This document shows, piece after piece, positions 42,629 through 51,740 of a stretch of DNA of 64,000 nucleotides. Origin of the DNA: Cohnella endophytica (lineage in GTDB: Bacteria > Bacillota > Bacilli > Paenibacillales > Paenibacillaceae); contig NZ_RBZM01000007.1 of NCBI RefSeq assembly GCF_003628305.1, positions 62,001 through 126,000 on the forward strand, in the 5' to 3' direction. The position numbers and the translations under genes were made by a program. The number at the start of each line of letters is the position of its first letter. Positions within the stretch are counted from its first letter, which is position 1. The notes under the pieces were generated by a model that saw only the letters and a list, made by a program, of their open reading frames with translations, made no database searches and was not told where the DNA came from.

Positions 42629-43819
42629 TTAAGTAGCAGAAGTCGATTCCGTGCCTGAACGAACCTCTTTTCTCCCGAAGACGCCGCCCAACATGAACGT
42701 TCCGAGCGAGAGTGCCATGCAGACCGCGGAGAAGATACCGATCGACGAATAGCCGCCGAACTGGACATAGAGCAAGCCGGCAACCCACGCGCCGAGCGTG
42801 TTCGCGCCGTTCATCGTCGAGTTGGCCAGACTGGAGATCGTTCCCCGGATGGAAGCGTTAAGCGAGGTGAGCGCGCCCATAACGATCGGGAAGACGATCC
42901 CGAGCGTCGTGAAAATGATTAGATAGACGATTCTCACGCCGGTAACGCTCGTAAGTTGGGGCACGACCGCGTACAACGCTACGAGCAGCACCATACCTGT
43001 TGCAATCGTGTGCGCATTGCCTAGTTTTCGAGAGAAATACGAGCTAATCATGCTTCCGAACAGATTGCCGAAGCCGAGGAAGATCATCACTGTGCCGATT
43101 TGCCCGACGGGAAGCACGAAGCGATCGGCCATCCACTTGCCTAAGAAGGCGAACGAGGTACCAACGGCCAAGTGAAGGAGCAGGTAGGCGAGGAAGCCGC
43201 TCCTCGCTTTGCTGCTCGTGATCAGCGGGACATATCGACTAAGGATCGACGCCTGCTCGCCCTTGTTTGCGTTTGGCTTCATGTCGGGCAGCAAGAAGTA
43301 GGCGAAGACGACGAGCAGCAACGAAGCGATTCCGATCGTCCAGAACGGAACGGACCAGTTCGAGGCTGCAAGCCAGCTTCCGATCGGCACGCCAAGCGCT
43401 TGGGATGCGGCGAGTCCCGAGAAGGCGATGCCCATTGTCTTCGTTATTTTGGCTGGAGCTACGACGGCGGGGATGGAAGCCCACACCTGCGGAGCGGTGA
43501 ACGCCGCGCTAATGCCGGCAAGGAAACGGAACAGGCACATCGTCCAGAAGCTATCCGCAAATCCGCATAGAGCCGTCGAGAGGGAGAATCCGAGTAAGCC
43601 GCATAGCAGAACGGTTCTCCGGTTCCAGCCGTCGGACAGAGGCCCGGCGATTAAGGCGAAGACGGCCGAGCTGAGCGTGTAGGCGCCAAGCATCCATCCG
43701 GCGACCCCCGTCGACACGCCGAATTGCTCTTGCAGCGTCGGGAGCAAGGGAGAGATAATGAACGTATCGGTTCCGATCATGAACATGATGAGGAAGAAGA
43801 GTACGGTATACTTACTCAC
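42629..43819 (-). CDS. MFS drug/sugar efflux transporter (DHA1 type)
   Basis: 396 residues, about 12 transmembrane helices, with the loop 2-3 motif GPLSDGWNRRTVL and motif C-like GPL/GVPIGSWL in helix 5. Divergent from a WYL-domain regulator across a 100-base region. Normal GC content and codon use, unlike the AT-rich cassettes upstream. Probably exports a toxic small molecule; substrate unknown. Confidence 0.9.
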   Translation of the reverse strand: MSKYTVLFFLIMFMIGTDTFIISPLLPTLQEQFGVSTGVAGWMLGAYTLSSAVFALIAGPLSDGWNRRTVLLCGLLGFSLSTALCGFADSFWTMCLFRFLAGISAAFTAPQVWASIPAVVAPAKITKTMGIAFSGLAASQALGVPIGSWLAASNWSVPFWTIGIASLLLVVFAYFLLPDMKPNANKGEQASILSRYVPLITSSKARSGFLAYLLLHLAVGTSFAFLGKWMADRFVLPVGQIGTVMIFLGFGNLFGSMISSYFSRKLGNAHTIATGMVLLVALYAVVPQLTSVTGVRIVYLIIFTTLGIVFPIVMGALTSLNASIRGTISSLANSTMNGANTLGAWVAGLLYVQFGGYSSIGIFSAVCMALSLGTFMLGGVFGRKEVRSGTESTSAT

Positions 43820-43852
43820 GGTCGATCACTCCTATTGGTTAGTGTCGCTTGC

Positions 43853-43881
43853 TGTCATTATCGTAAATCATAATAGTGACA
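43853..43881. promoter_or_regulatory. Inverted repeat between MFS and YafY-type genes
   Basis: TGTCATTAT ... ATAATAGTGACA: arms TGTCA/TGACA and TTAT/ATAA. A second TGTCA lies at 43888. A candidate operator of the divergent regulator. Confidence 0.5.
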
Positions 43882-43921
43882 GAACATGTCATTAATACAT
43901 CGGATAAAGAAGGTAGTCGGA

Positions 43922-44866
43922 ATGCCCAAATCCAAAAGATTGATGGAACTAATGATGACCGTAAACCGGAAGCGGCGGTTCAAGGTTCAGGAGCTTGCCG
44001 ACGAATTCGGCGTTTCCAAGCGTACGATTCTAAGGGATTTACAGGAGCTTAGCGAGCTGGGGGTGCCGCTCTACTCGGAAGTTGGTCCGCATGGCGGGTA
44101 TCAGGTCATTAGGGAGCGGGTGTTGCCTCCGATCGCATTTACGGAGGAAGAAGCGGTGGCGATGTTCTTTGCGGTGCATGCCCTGCGCCATTACTCCTCG
44201 TTGCCGTTCGAAGCGGAATCCGCTTCGGCGCTGAGCAAGTTCTACCTTCATATGCCCGGAGACGTCCGGGACCGGATCGACGGCATGAAGAACCGGGTCG
44301 ACTTCATTACCCCGACAAGGCGGGGCGATGCCCCTTGCTTGACCATTCTTCTTGACGCTGCCGTACATCGGAAGGTGCTCGTCGTCGAATATGAGTCGAA
44401 GGGAGAGGAGGCGGGCAGCCGCCGGATTCAGCCGGTTTGCATTTACGCGAGCAACGGCTTTTGGTATTGTACGGCCTACTGCTTCCTGCGCCAGGGTCTC
44501 CGCGTGTTCAGGTGCGACCGGATTCGCGAGGCGGCATATGACGCATCCGGCACGGAGCCGCTCGATCTAGGCGACGTAAGTCTTAGCCGGCGTGCGTCCG
44601 CTGAGCCTAGGGAGCCTATACGCCTTCGGGCGGAGCTCAGTCGTGCCGGCGTCCAACGTTGCGAATCCGAATTGTGGCTGGCCCCCCTGCTGGACGTGCG
44701 CGAAGACGGAAGCGGCGCGATCGATAATGACGTGTCGCGGGGCGATATCCCTTTTTACACGGAGTTCTTCATCGGACTAGGAAACGAAGCGGAGCTGAAG
44801 GAGCCTGCGGAATTGAAGGATTCGATCCGGCGGAGGCTCTCCGAGATGTTAGCCCGATACCAATGA
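43922..44866 (+). CDS. YafY-family regulator (HTH plus WYL)
   Basis: 314 residues from ATG 43922 (AAGAAGG upstream); ATG 43886 would add 12 residues outside the family norm. N-terminal DeoR-like winged helix (about 1-60, QELADEFGVSKRTILRDLQE), then a WYL domain (about 135-215) for ligand or nucleic-acid sensing, and a WCX C-terminal region. Probably controls the divergent MFS gene. The WYL family also occurs next to defence genes, but here the MFS partner is the simpler explanation. Confidence 0.9.
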   Translation: MPKSKRLMELMMTVNRKRRFKVQELADEFGVSKRTILRDLQELSELGVPLYSEVGPHGGYQVIRERVLPPIAFTEEEAVAMFFAVHALRHYSSLPFEAESASALSKFYLHMPGDVRDRIDGMKNRVDFITPTRRGDAPCLTILLDAAVHRKVLVVEYESKGEEAGSRRIQPVCIYASNGFWYCTAYCFLRQGLRVFRCDRIREAAYDASGTEPLDLGDVSLSRRASAEPREPIRLRAELSRAGVQRCESELWLAPLLDVREDGSGAIDNDVSRGDIPFYTEFFIGLGNEAELKEPAELKDSIRRRLSEMLARYQ

Positions 44867-44900
44867 ACGGTTCGCCGCGCTGAGCCCCTACAACGAAAAT

Positions 44901-44927
44901 CAGACACCTGCAAGAATTAGGTGTCTG
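44901..44927. terminator. Hairpin after YafY-type gene
   Basis: Perfect 9-bp stem CAGACACCT / AGGTGTCTG; T-run poor on the plus strand. Confidence 0.6.
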
Positions 44928-44970
44928 ATCACGTCGCGGCCTTCATGATTCGCCGTTAGAGTGATATGGT

Positions 44971-44990
44971 GAACCGTATCATAAATAGCG
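44971..44990 (+). other. att-like core, copy 5 (weak)
   Basis: GAACCGTATCATAAATAGCG shares its first 14 bases with copy 4 and matches the SCC-type core TATCATAA. Beyond that only partial similarity remains. It could be the outer boundary of the island. Between here and 45148 nothing else was recognised. Confidence 0.5.
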
Positions 44991-45147
44991 TACGAATTTT
45001 CATACAAAGTGTCTAGCGAGGTCGTTCGTTCCTCCGCAAAGCGACTATGGCGTCTGGGTACGCCGAAGGGGGTTTGCTTGGCCATCGTTCTAGTCGACGC
45101 GGCTCCTCAGTATAGCTGTGAAGAATGTGATCCTACTCGTAGAAAGG

Positions 45148-45181
45148 ACCGTCAGGGTGAAACTCCCCTGACGGTTTTTCT
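45148..45181 (+). terminator. Rho-independent terminator
   Basis: Ten-bp stem ACCGTCAGGG / CCCTGACGGT, then TTTTCTT. It lies between the island and the Lrp gene; no gene directly upstream on the plus strand was accepted. Confidence 0.88.
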
Positions 45182-45196
45182 TAATGCCGATTAACT

Positions 45197-45658
45197 TTAA
45201 GCTAACTCAGTCTGCACGCCAGCTTCTTCCAGTGAAGGAATGAGAAATTTAGGATCGATTGGCGACGACATCACGATGAGAATCGTGTAGGTTCCATATT
45301 TATCGCATTGATTCCCGAACTCTTCGAGAGAACGTGTGGAGTCGGTCATTACTTTTAATAAGTAGTTGTGTTCTCCGCTTATGCGGTAGCATTCGATGAC
45401 ATCGGGAGAGGAGCGGCAAAAATCAAGGAATGCATGACAATCCCTTGTACGAAACAAGATATAGGCCGCTGCTTGTTTCCCGATTTTTTCAGGGGAAATC
45501 ATGGTGCGGTACTCCTCAATGATTCCTTTTTCCTCTAATCGCCTTACTCTCTCCGTTACTGCGGGTTGCGATAACCCGACACACTTGCCTAATTCCGTCA
45601 TTGAAATTCTCGCCTGATTTTGAATATAGTATAGGATTTGCTTATCAATATGGTCCAT
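45197..45658 (-). CDS. Lrp/AsnC-family regulator
   Basis: 153 residues. N-terminal helix-turn-helix (about 3-50; MTELGKCVGLSQPAVTERVRRLEEKG) and C-terminal RAM/AsnC effector domain (about 62-140). Divergent from the serine hydrolase and MFS genes, which it may control. Two identical AACTAACTTG sites lie in the divergent region. Confidence 0.92.
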   Translation of the reverse strand: MDHIDKQILYYIQNQARISMTELGKCVGLSQPAVTERVRRLEEKGIIEEYRTMISPEKIGKQAAAYILFRTRDCHAFLDFCRSSPDVIECYRISGEHNYLLKVMTDSTRSLEEFGNQCDKYGTYTILIVMSSPIDPKFLIPSLEEAGVQTELA

Positions 45659-45695
45659 CGAATCCGGCTCCTTTATTTTTAAGGATTATCTTAGC

Positions 45696-45736
45696 AACTA
45701 ACTTGTTTTCCTTTGTTCTAGGATAGAACTAACTTG
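45696..45736. promoter_or_regulatory. Direct repeats, possible Lrp-type operator
   Basis: AACTAACTTG at 45696-45705 and again at 45727-45736, 31 bp (about three helical turns) apart, in the Lrp/serine hydrolase divergent region. Confidence 0.45.
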
Positions 45737-45830
45737 AATGCCTTATGTAAACCATGCGACTTAATTATTATAATATACTCACATTAGTAAAGTAATCATG
45801 ACTTTAACTATTGAGAAAGGATGAAGAAAG

Positions 45831-46979
45831 TTGAGTAACAATTTAGGTACAAGCATGGATGAAGTCATCGAGCGTACTCTTGCCGATAACCGGCTAGTTG
45901 GCGCTGTTGTTAAAGTGACGGTAGACGGAGTTCTGACTTATAACCGTGTTGCTGGTTTTGCCGACCGTGAGAGAAACATACCGATGCAAGAAAACGCCTT
46001 GTTTAGGCTTGCCTCCGTATCGAAACCAATCGTTTCAACGGCGGCCGTGGTACTCGTGTCGCAAGGCAGGCTCCAACTGGATGATCGTGTTGATCGATGG
46101 CTTCCATACTTCCAGCCTCGTTTGCCCAACGGCGATATCGCGCAGCCCACGATTCGGCATTTAATAACGCACACGGCGGGGTTAACCTACCGCTTCTTTC
46201 AGGAAGAGAACGGTTCTTATCACAGAGCAGAGGTATCGGATGGGATGGATCAGACCGGTATCTCATTGGAGGAGAACCTGTACCGTATTGCCTCTGTTCC
46301 CCTCCTTTACACGCCAGGCACTCAGTGGAAATATTCAATCGCGACAGATGTGCTGGGCGCCGTAATCGCCAAAGTTACTGAAATGCCGCTTCAAGAAGCC
46401 ATACATTCATTGGTCCTGAAACCGCTAGGCATGATTGACACCGGGTTTACTGCCGTTGACCCAGAGCGACTGACTACGGTTTACGCCAATGATGTTCCAG
46501 TACCGCGGCCTATACATGACCCCGACAGCTTGGCGTTCTTAGAAGGTACGGCGGGCTTCCGACTTGCCCCCGGCCGGGCGCTTGATGAAACGGCCTTTCC
46601 TTCTGGCGGAGCGGGAATGGTCAGGAGCGCAGGCGACTTTGTGCAGCTGCTGGAAACATTGCGCAAGGGAGGATCGCCCCTGCTGCCGGAGAGTCTGGTT
46701 CGCGAAATGACGACCAACCAGATCGGCGATCTGCCGATGGCTTATTGGCCGGGCAGAGGATTCGGTTTGGGATTTACGCTGCTTAAGGATCCTGCAGCTG
46801 CAGGCACGCCGGAATCACCGGGCACCTGGCGTATGGGCGGCACCTATGGCCATTCATGGTTCGTTGATCCTGAGAGGAAGCTCAGCGTTGTGGCATTTAC
46901 CAATACCGCGCTGGAAGGCATGTCGGGCCAGTTTACCGTTGATCTCTGCAAAGCTGTATATGAAGGAATTAAGCCATAA
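45831..46979 (+). CDS. Serine hydrolase, beta-lactamase/PBP4-like family
   Basis: 382 residues from TTG 45831. The class C beta-lactamase fold has SxxK (SVSK, about residues 63-66), a YxN-type Tyr in KYSIAT and a C-terminal HSW/HTG-like motif (GHSWF). No signal peptide, so probably cytoplasmic, as for EstB-like esterases and D-amino-acid amidases of this family. Substrate unknown. Followed by a hairpin and an MFS gene in the same direction, so possibly a detoxification pair controlled by the divergent Lrp regulator. Confidence 0.88.
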   Translation: MSNNLGTSMDEVIERTLADNRLVGAVVKVTVDGVLTYNRVAGFADRERNIPMQENALFRLASVSKPIVSTAAVVLVSQGRLQLDDRVDRWLPYFQPRLPNGDIAQPTIRHLITHTAGLTYRFFQEENGSYHRAEVSDGMDQTGISLEENLYRIASVPLLYTPGTQWKYSIATDVLGAVIAKVTEMPLQEAIHSLVLKPLGMIDTGFTAVDPERLTTVYANDVPVPRPIHDPDSLAFLEGTAGFRLAPGRALDETAFPSGGAGMVRSAGDFVQLLETLRKGGSPLLPESLVREMTTNQIGDLPMAYWPGRGFGLGFTLLKDPAAAGTPESPGTWRMGGTYGHSWFVDPERKLSVVAFTNTALEGMSGQFTVDLCKAVYEGIKP

Positions 46980-46989
46980 GTACGAACAT

Positions 46990-47025
46990 AAGAGCCTGGT
47001 GCGGTATGATCCGGACCAGGCTCTT
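46990..47025 (+). promoter_or_regulatory. Intercistronic hairpin
   Basis: Eleven-bp stem AAGAGCCTGGT / ACCAGGCTCTT without T-run, between the hydrolase and MFS genes; perhaps a partial attenuator. Confidence 0.65.
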
Positions 47026-47059
47026 GACTTGACAAAATAGATACAAAGGAGTGGAAAGG

Positions 47060-48232
47060 TTGGTTCGATTCAGTTTTGTTAAAAGGGCCATTAACCCTGT
47101 ATTTTTCATTGCTCTGGGTTTATTTGGCGTATACACAATCGAGTTCGGCGTTGTCGGGATACTGCCGGCGATAATTGAACGTTATACCATCAGTACATCT
47201 CAGGCCGGAATGCTCGTTGGCGTATTTGCCATTGTCATTGCGTTTTTTGGTCCCTTTATGGTATTGCTGCTTTCCAAAGTTAACCGTAAAAAGGTGTTAA
47301 TAGCGTGTTTATTCATTTTTGCTGGAAGCAGTTTATTATCAGCTTACGCTCCGAATTTTTATGTTTTGCTGATACTTCGGATGATCCCGGCTTTATTCCA
47401 TCCCGTCTATTTTTCCTTGGCTTTTGTGACGGCTATTTCACTGTATTCTAAGGAAAAAGCGACACAAGCATCTGCCAAAGCATTTGTTGGGACTAGTATG
47501 GGTATGGTGCTTGGAATTCCGGTAACGGCCTATATCCAGCATCAATTCTCATTCGAGGCCGCTTTTATATTCTGTACCCTTGTCAACATCGCTGCTGGAG
47601 TCGGGATCGCCATCGTGCTTCCGAAACCGCCGAAAGCGAGCAAAGGGTCTAACGGGAAGCAGCTTGGTATATTGCGTAAAGCCCCCCTTTGGATCAATAT
47701 TGGCGCCGCAACCTTTATATTTGCGGCAATGTTTTCAGTCTATAGTTATTCTGCCGAATATTTGGAACAAGTGATGGGTATGAGCGGTAAGGCCGTTAGT
47801 GTCATGCTTGTCCTATTCGGTGTCGGGGGGGTGGCCGGCAACTTGCTTGCGGGGAGACTGATTGGAATCAATAGGGTTAGAACGACTGTGTTCCAACCGA
47901 TTGTCTTAGCGACCTCTTACTTTTTCCTTTACTTGGGGGAAATGTCCATAGCGCCTATTATTTTAATCATGATCTTGTGGGGAGCGGTCCACACCAGCGG
48001 ACTCATTATAACGCAGATATGGATAACATCCGAGGCTCCGGAAGCGCCTGAATTTGCTACAGGCTTGTATATTTCTTTCATCAATCTTGGCGTTTTCATC
48101 GGTTCGGCGGCAGGAGGGTTGTTTATTGATTTATTAGGCATGAAAGGGACCCTATGGAGCGGCTTGCTGTTTATTGTATTGGCCCTCGTTTGTATTGTAA
48201 TAAAAATTTTCATCTTTAAACAAAAGACATAG
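47060..48232 (+). CDS. MFS transporter (DHA1, AraJ/YdhP-like)
   Basis: About 390 residues from TTG 47060, which lies eight bases after AAAGGAG; GTG 47051 is an in-frame alternative. About 12 transmembrane helices, opening FALGLFGVYT-like helix 1 (FIALGLFGVYTIEFG), typical of DHA1 sugar or drug efflux proteins. In line with the serine hydrolase gene. Substrate unknown. Confidence 0.88.
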   Translation: MVRFSFVKRAINPVFFIALGLFGVYTIEFGVVGILPAIIERYTISTSQAGMLVGVFAIVIAFFGPFMVLLLSKVNRKKVLIACLFIFAGSSLLSAYAPNFYVLLILRMIPALFHPVYFSLAFVTAISLYSKEKATQASAKAFVGTSMGMVLGIPVTAYIQHQFSFEAAFIFCTLVNIAAGVGIAIVLPKPPKASKGSNGKQLGILRKAPLWINIGAATFIFAAMFSVYSYSAEYLEQVMGMSGKAVSVMLVLFGVGGVAGNLLAGRLIGINRVRTTVFQPIVLATSYFFLYLGEMSIAPIILIMILWGAVHTSGLIITQIWITSEAPEAPEFATGLYISFINLGVFIGSAAGGLFIDLLGMKGTLWSGLLFIVLALVCIVIKIFIFKQKT

Positions 48233-48292
48233 GTTAGCCCATCTTATGAATGAAAGCATAACTTTGCATCGTTGATAACGCGCGGGGTTATT

Positions 48293-49642
48293 TCACTCGT
48301 CGCGGAAATAGAGGCGATCGGCCAAAAAAGGAAAGCGATACTGTTGCTTGGGTCTACCTTTGCCGCCGCTTCGGTCTTCGCCGGATATTTCGATCAGTCC
48401 TTGTTCCAGCCATAAGGATAAGCAACGATGGACGCTACGGATGGTAACGCCGAGGATCGAGGCCAATTCGTTTGCAAAAAACTGTACCTGTCCTTTGTGG
48501 GCCGCATGCGCGATCAAACGCATTAAGTAAGCTGTCGACATACCGCCTCGCTCGAGCCGCTCCAGCATCGAAGGATCGAACAACGATAAATCGAATGGCT
48601 TGGGGCGCGTCATTTCCAAGGGGCCGATCACGCCGCCGTCTTCCCGGACGATATAGCAGAGGTTCCCTCCTGCCCCCCGCGCTTGCCGCAGCGCCAAGCG
48701 CGCATGAGAACCGGCTTCGCCGGCCGATTGTCCGAATCCGATGCCGATGCTCAAGGTCAACCCGAAGCGCTTCTGCACGTCGGCCGCCAGAGGCATTGTT
48801 TTGTAGCCTCCGGTTTCCCGTTCGAAGCTGCCTCGCGTCGTCACGAATAAATATTCATCGCCGCCGAAGTGAGTTAAGTGCCCGTTTAACGTCTCCACAT
48901 AATCCAGCAGGAGCATCGAAATTTCGATTCGCCTCTTTTGAACTTCATGCTCCGAACCCAGACGCGAGATTTGATGGTTAAATTCGTCTACCCGTATGAA
49001 TCCGAGCACGATTTGCGCCTCTTTGCTTCTTCTCGATTCCGTGGATAGTAAAGCGCGTTCCAGAGACACGATCACATCCTGATCGACGGGGAACAGCCAG
49101 GCGGCGGGCACCCCTTCCGATTGAAGCCTTTCCGACACGTCATGCACGGCCGTGATTGCCGCTTGGCTTTTCCCGCTGCGGTATTGCGCCAGATGGAATC
49201 GGAATAACGAATCGGGCTCCGAGGGCATCGTCTCGTCGGGCGCGATGAAGCGAATGATCGGCTCGCCCAGATCCCGCAGCGGATGTTCAGTCGATTCAAG
49301 GGATAGCGTATCGATAGAAATCGATTGAAGTTCCATTTTTAACCGCAATTGCAGAAGGGACCGGTATAAGCCGGCCCCGGTCAAGGGAACGTAATGAGCC
49401 GGAATCGTAAAGGGTACGGATTCCCGCGCGATCCGGTAGGGGATCAGACCGGTAAAGAAAAGCACTTCGACTTCGGGCATCAGTTGCTTTACCCGCGTCG
49501 AGATCTCGGACAAATGTTCGTAGCCGCACCATTGCGGAGCAAACGTCGGGAAACGTTTCATGAGCGACTTTATCTTGGGTAGGTAAGGAACCGGGGCGAC
49601 GACACCGATCCTTATGGTCGTCGTTTCGATGGAACGCACCAT
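48293..49642 (-). CDS. Regulator with GGDEF-fold domain and winged helix
   Basis: 449 residues. The N-terminal part (about 1-200) resembles periplasmic-binding-like or GTP-sensing regions without a clear family. The centre (about 205-325) has a nucleotide-cyclase/GGDEF-like fold: IRVDEFNH at its start, FGGDEYLFV at the active-site turn and LSIGIGFG. The key FGGDE is present, so it could bind or make a nucleotide. The C-terminal about 80 residues form a winged helix (FANELASILGVTIRSVHR). 18 bases after the M20 gene, so last gene of the operon; it may regulate that operon. Function of the central domain is inferred. Confidence 0.6.
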   Translation of the reverse strand: MVRSIETTTIRIGVVAPVPYLPKIKSLMKRFPTFAPQWCGYEHLSEISTRVKQLMPEVEVLFFTGLIPYRIARESVPFTIPAHYVPLTGAGLYRSLLQLRLKMELQSISIDTLSLESTEHPLRDLGEPIIRFIAPDETMPSEPDSLFRFHLAQYRSGKSQAAITAVHDVSERLQSEGVPAAWLFPVDQDVIVSLERALLSTESRRSKEAQIVLGFIRVDEFNHQISRLGSEHEVQKRRIEISMLLLDYVETLNGHLTHFGGDEYLFVTTRGSFERETGGYKTMPLAADVQKRFGLTLSIGIGFGQSAGEAGSHARLALRQARGAGGNLCYIVREDGGVIGPLEMTRPKPFDLSLFDPSMLERLERGGMSTAYLMRLIAHAAHKGQVQFFANELASILGVTIRSVHRCLSLWLEQGLIEISGEDRSGGKGRPKQQYRFPFLADRLYFRDE

Positions 49643-49660
49643 GTGATCATCTCCATGCTT

Positions 49661-50860
49661 TCAGTATAACGAGGACAACCGATCCATGGCAATCGAAGCG
49701 AGCACCGAAGCGCCGAGCGGGATGCACGATTCATCGATCTCGAATTTCGGGTGATGCAGGCCGTATGCCGCTGCCGATCGTTCCTTCGGTCCGGACCCGA
49801 GCCAAATAAAGCTGCCCGGAATCCGCTCCAGATAGACGGAGAAATCTTCCCCCGCCAGCGTAGGAGCAGCTTCGACGAGGTTATCCGACCCGATTAACGA
49901 TGCGATCGACTGATTCGCCGCCTGCAGGCATTGTTCGTCGTTCATGAGAACGGGGACCTGCGCGATGTAGGCGACGTTAGCCGTACAACGGTAGCCTTCG
50001 GCAATAAGCCGTACGAGACGTTCGATTTTGTCGGCTATCGTTCTCTGTACTTCAGGGGAGAAGGTTCGTACCGTGCCCGTCAATCGGACCCGTTGCGGAA
50101 TGACGTTGTTCATTTCCCCGCCTTGAAAGCTTCCGATCGTCACGACGGCGGGTTCGAATGGGGAAATTTCCCGGCTGACCGCCGTTTGCAAGCCAAGCAC
50201 GACGGCCGAAGCCGCGACGATGGGGTCGATCGCTTGATCGGGGATGGCGCCATGGCCGCCTTTGCCTTCAATGACGATCTCTAGCCGGTCTACGGAGCCC
50301 ATCATCGGGCCGAACCGGGTCGCAAGCTTCCCTGCCGATAGCGTCGGGAGATTGTGCAACCCGTAAATCTCCTTCACGCCATGAAGCACGCCTTCCTCGA
50401 CCATCGCCTTCGCGCCCGCGTTGATTTCTTCCGCGGATTGGAAAAGCAGCCGAACGGTTCCCCGAAGCTGCTCTCTTCGATTGCATAACAACTCCGCCGC
50501 GCCCAGCAAGATGGCCGTGTGCGCGTCATGCCCGCAGGCATGCATCCGTCCGGGGACACGCGATTTGAAGATCAGATCGGTCTCTTCTTCGATCGAAAGG
50601 GCGTCCATGTCGGCACGCAGCGCGATGACCGGTCCGGATGTTTCCCCGTGCAGATCGGCCACGACGCCGTATCCGCCGACGTTCGTACGAACGGATAAAC
50701 CGAGCGATTGCAAATATGAAGCGACGATCGACGAGGTGCGCTGCTCTTCGAAGCTCAACTCGGGATAACAATGCAGATCGCGGCGTAATTCGATCAATCG
50801 GTCCGCAAGATGAAGTCCATCCGATAATAGCGAATTGCTGCTTACGTTAACCACCCCCAC
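49661..50860 (-). CDS. M20-family amidohydrolase (hippurate hydrolase-like)
   Basis: 399 residues, start GTG 50860 or 50854 overlapping the sdaAA end by 14 bases. M20D hallmarks: LRADMDALSIEE, HACGHDAHTAILLG and AEEINAGAKAMVEEG, the metal ligands and catalytic Glu; a lid/dimerisation domain in the middle (about 180-290). Such enzymes deacylate N-acyl amino acids or peptides. In this operon with serine dehydratase it may release an amino acid from an amide-linked substrate. Cytoplasmic. Confidence 0.9.
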   Translation of the reverse strand: MGVVNVSSNSLLSDGLHLADRLIELRRDLHCYPELSFEEQRTSSIVASYLQSLGLSVRTNVGGYGVVADLHGETSGPVIALRADMDALSIEEETDLIFKSRVPGRMHACGHDAHTAILLGAAELLCNRREQLRGTVRLLFQSAEEINAGAKAMVEEGVLHGVKEIYGLHNLPTLSAGKLATRFGPMMGSVDRLEIVIEGKGGHGAIPDQAIDPIVAASAVVLGLQTAVSREISPFEPAVVTIGSFQGGEMNNVIPQRVRLTGTVRTFSPEVQRTIADKIERLVRLIAEGYRCTANVAYIAQVPVLMNDEQCLQAANQSIASLIGSDNLVEAAPTLAGEDFSVYLERIPGSFIWLGSGPKERSAAAYGLHHPKFEIDESCIPLGASVLASIAMDRLSSLY

Positions 50861-51740
50861 GCCCCCTATTTTGCTTCAGTTCTTTCATGATCGCTTTTCC
50901 TGTCGGCGTTCGAGCGAGTCCGCCTTGCGCGGTTTCGCGATAGATCTCCGGCATTTGGGCGCCGACTTCGCGCAGCACGCCGATTACCTCGTCCGAAGGA
51001 ATGACGCTTCGTACGCCGGCAAGCGCCATATCAGCTGCTGCCAATGCGGTAACCGCCCCGAATCCGTTGCGGACGATGCATGGGATTTCCACCAAGCCGC
51101 CGACCGGATCGCAGATTAATCCGAGCGAGTTTTTAAGCGCAAGCCCGACCGCGTGGACCGCCTGCATGGGCGTCCCCCCGCGCAGCTCCACCATCGCCCC
51201 CGCCGCCATGGCGATCGCGGAGCCGACTTCGGCTTGACAACCGCCTTCCGCTCCGCTGATGAAGGAATGATTCGCGATGACATACCCGATTGCGCCCGCG
51301 CAGAATAGAGCGGAGACCATGCGGCGATCCTCCCAGCCAAAGCGTTCCTGGCTGCTGACGAATACGCCCGGAATAATGCCGCAAGAACCGGCGGTCGGCG
51401 TGGCGACGACGCGCCCCATAGAGGCGTTGATTTCGGAAACGGCAAGCGCGTAAGCCATCGCCCGATCCGCCGGCTCCCCGGCGCAAGCTTCCGATTCCGA
51501 AAGGCGCTTCATGACCCGTTGCGCATCCAAGCCCGTAAATCCGCTACGAGAGTTCGTATCTTCCGTTAACCCTTTGCGGATCGCCTCTTTCATGACCTGG
51601 TAATATTCAGCCATCTTCGCGAACACTTCATCCGGCGGCATCTCGGATTCCTCGGCCTGGTCTTCCAACATTAGAATTCCGATCGTTTTCTTCTCGGCTT
51701 CGGCCAGAGCCGCTAATTCGGCAAGCGTGTGGAATCTCAT
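50847..51740 (-). CDS. sdaAA: L-serine dehydratase, alpha subunit
   Basis: 297 residues. SdaAA family with the conserved segments PTAGSCGIIPGV, SGAEGGCQAEVGSA and DPVGGLVEIPCIVRN, whose Cys residues hold the [4Fe-4S] cluster. Deaminates L-serine to pyruvate and ammonia with the beta subunit. Starts inside the stop of sdaAB (ATGA overlap) and itself overlaps the M20 gene, so the three are translationally coupled. Confidence 0.95.
   Translation of the reverse strand: MRFHTLAELAALAEAEKKTIGILMLEDQAEESEMPPDEVFAKMAEYYQVMKEAIRKGLTEDTNSRSGFTGLDAQRVMKRLSESEACAGEPADRAMAYALAVSEINASMGRVVATPTAGSCGIIPGVFVSSQERFGWEDRRMVSALFCAGAIGYVIANHSFISGAEGGCQAEVGSAIAMAAGAMVELRGGTPMQAVHAVGLALKNSLGLICDPVGGLVEIPCIVRNGFGAVTALAAADMALAGVRSVIPSDEVIGVLREVGAQMPEIYRETAQGGLARTPTGKAIMKELKQNRGRGGG

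Noticed and set aside
45009..45194. Plus-strand 61-codon ORF next to the Lrp gene.
   Set aside because: It reads through a rho-independent terminator, has no ribosome-binding site and no recognised domain.
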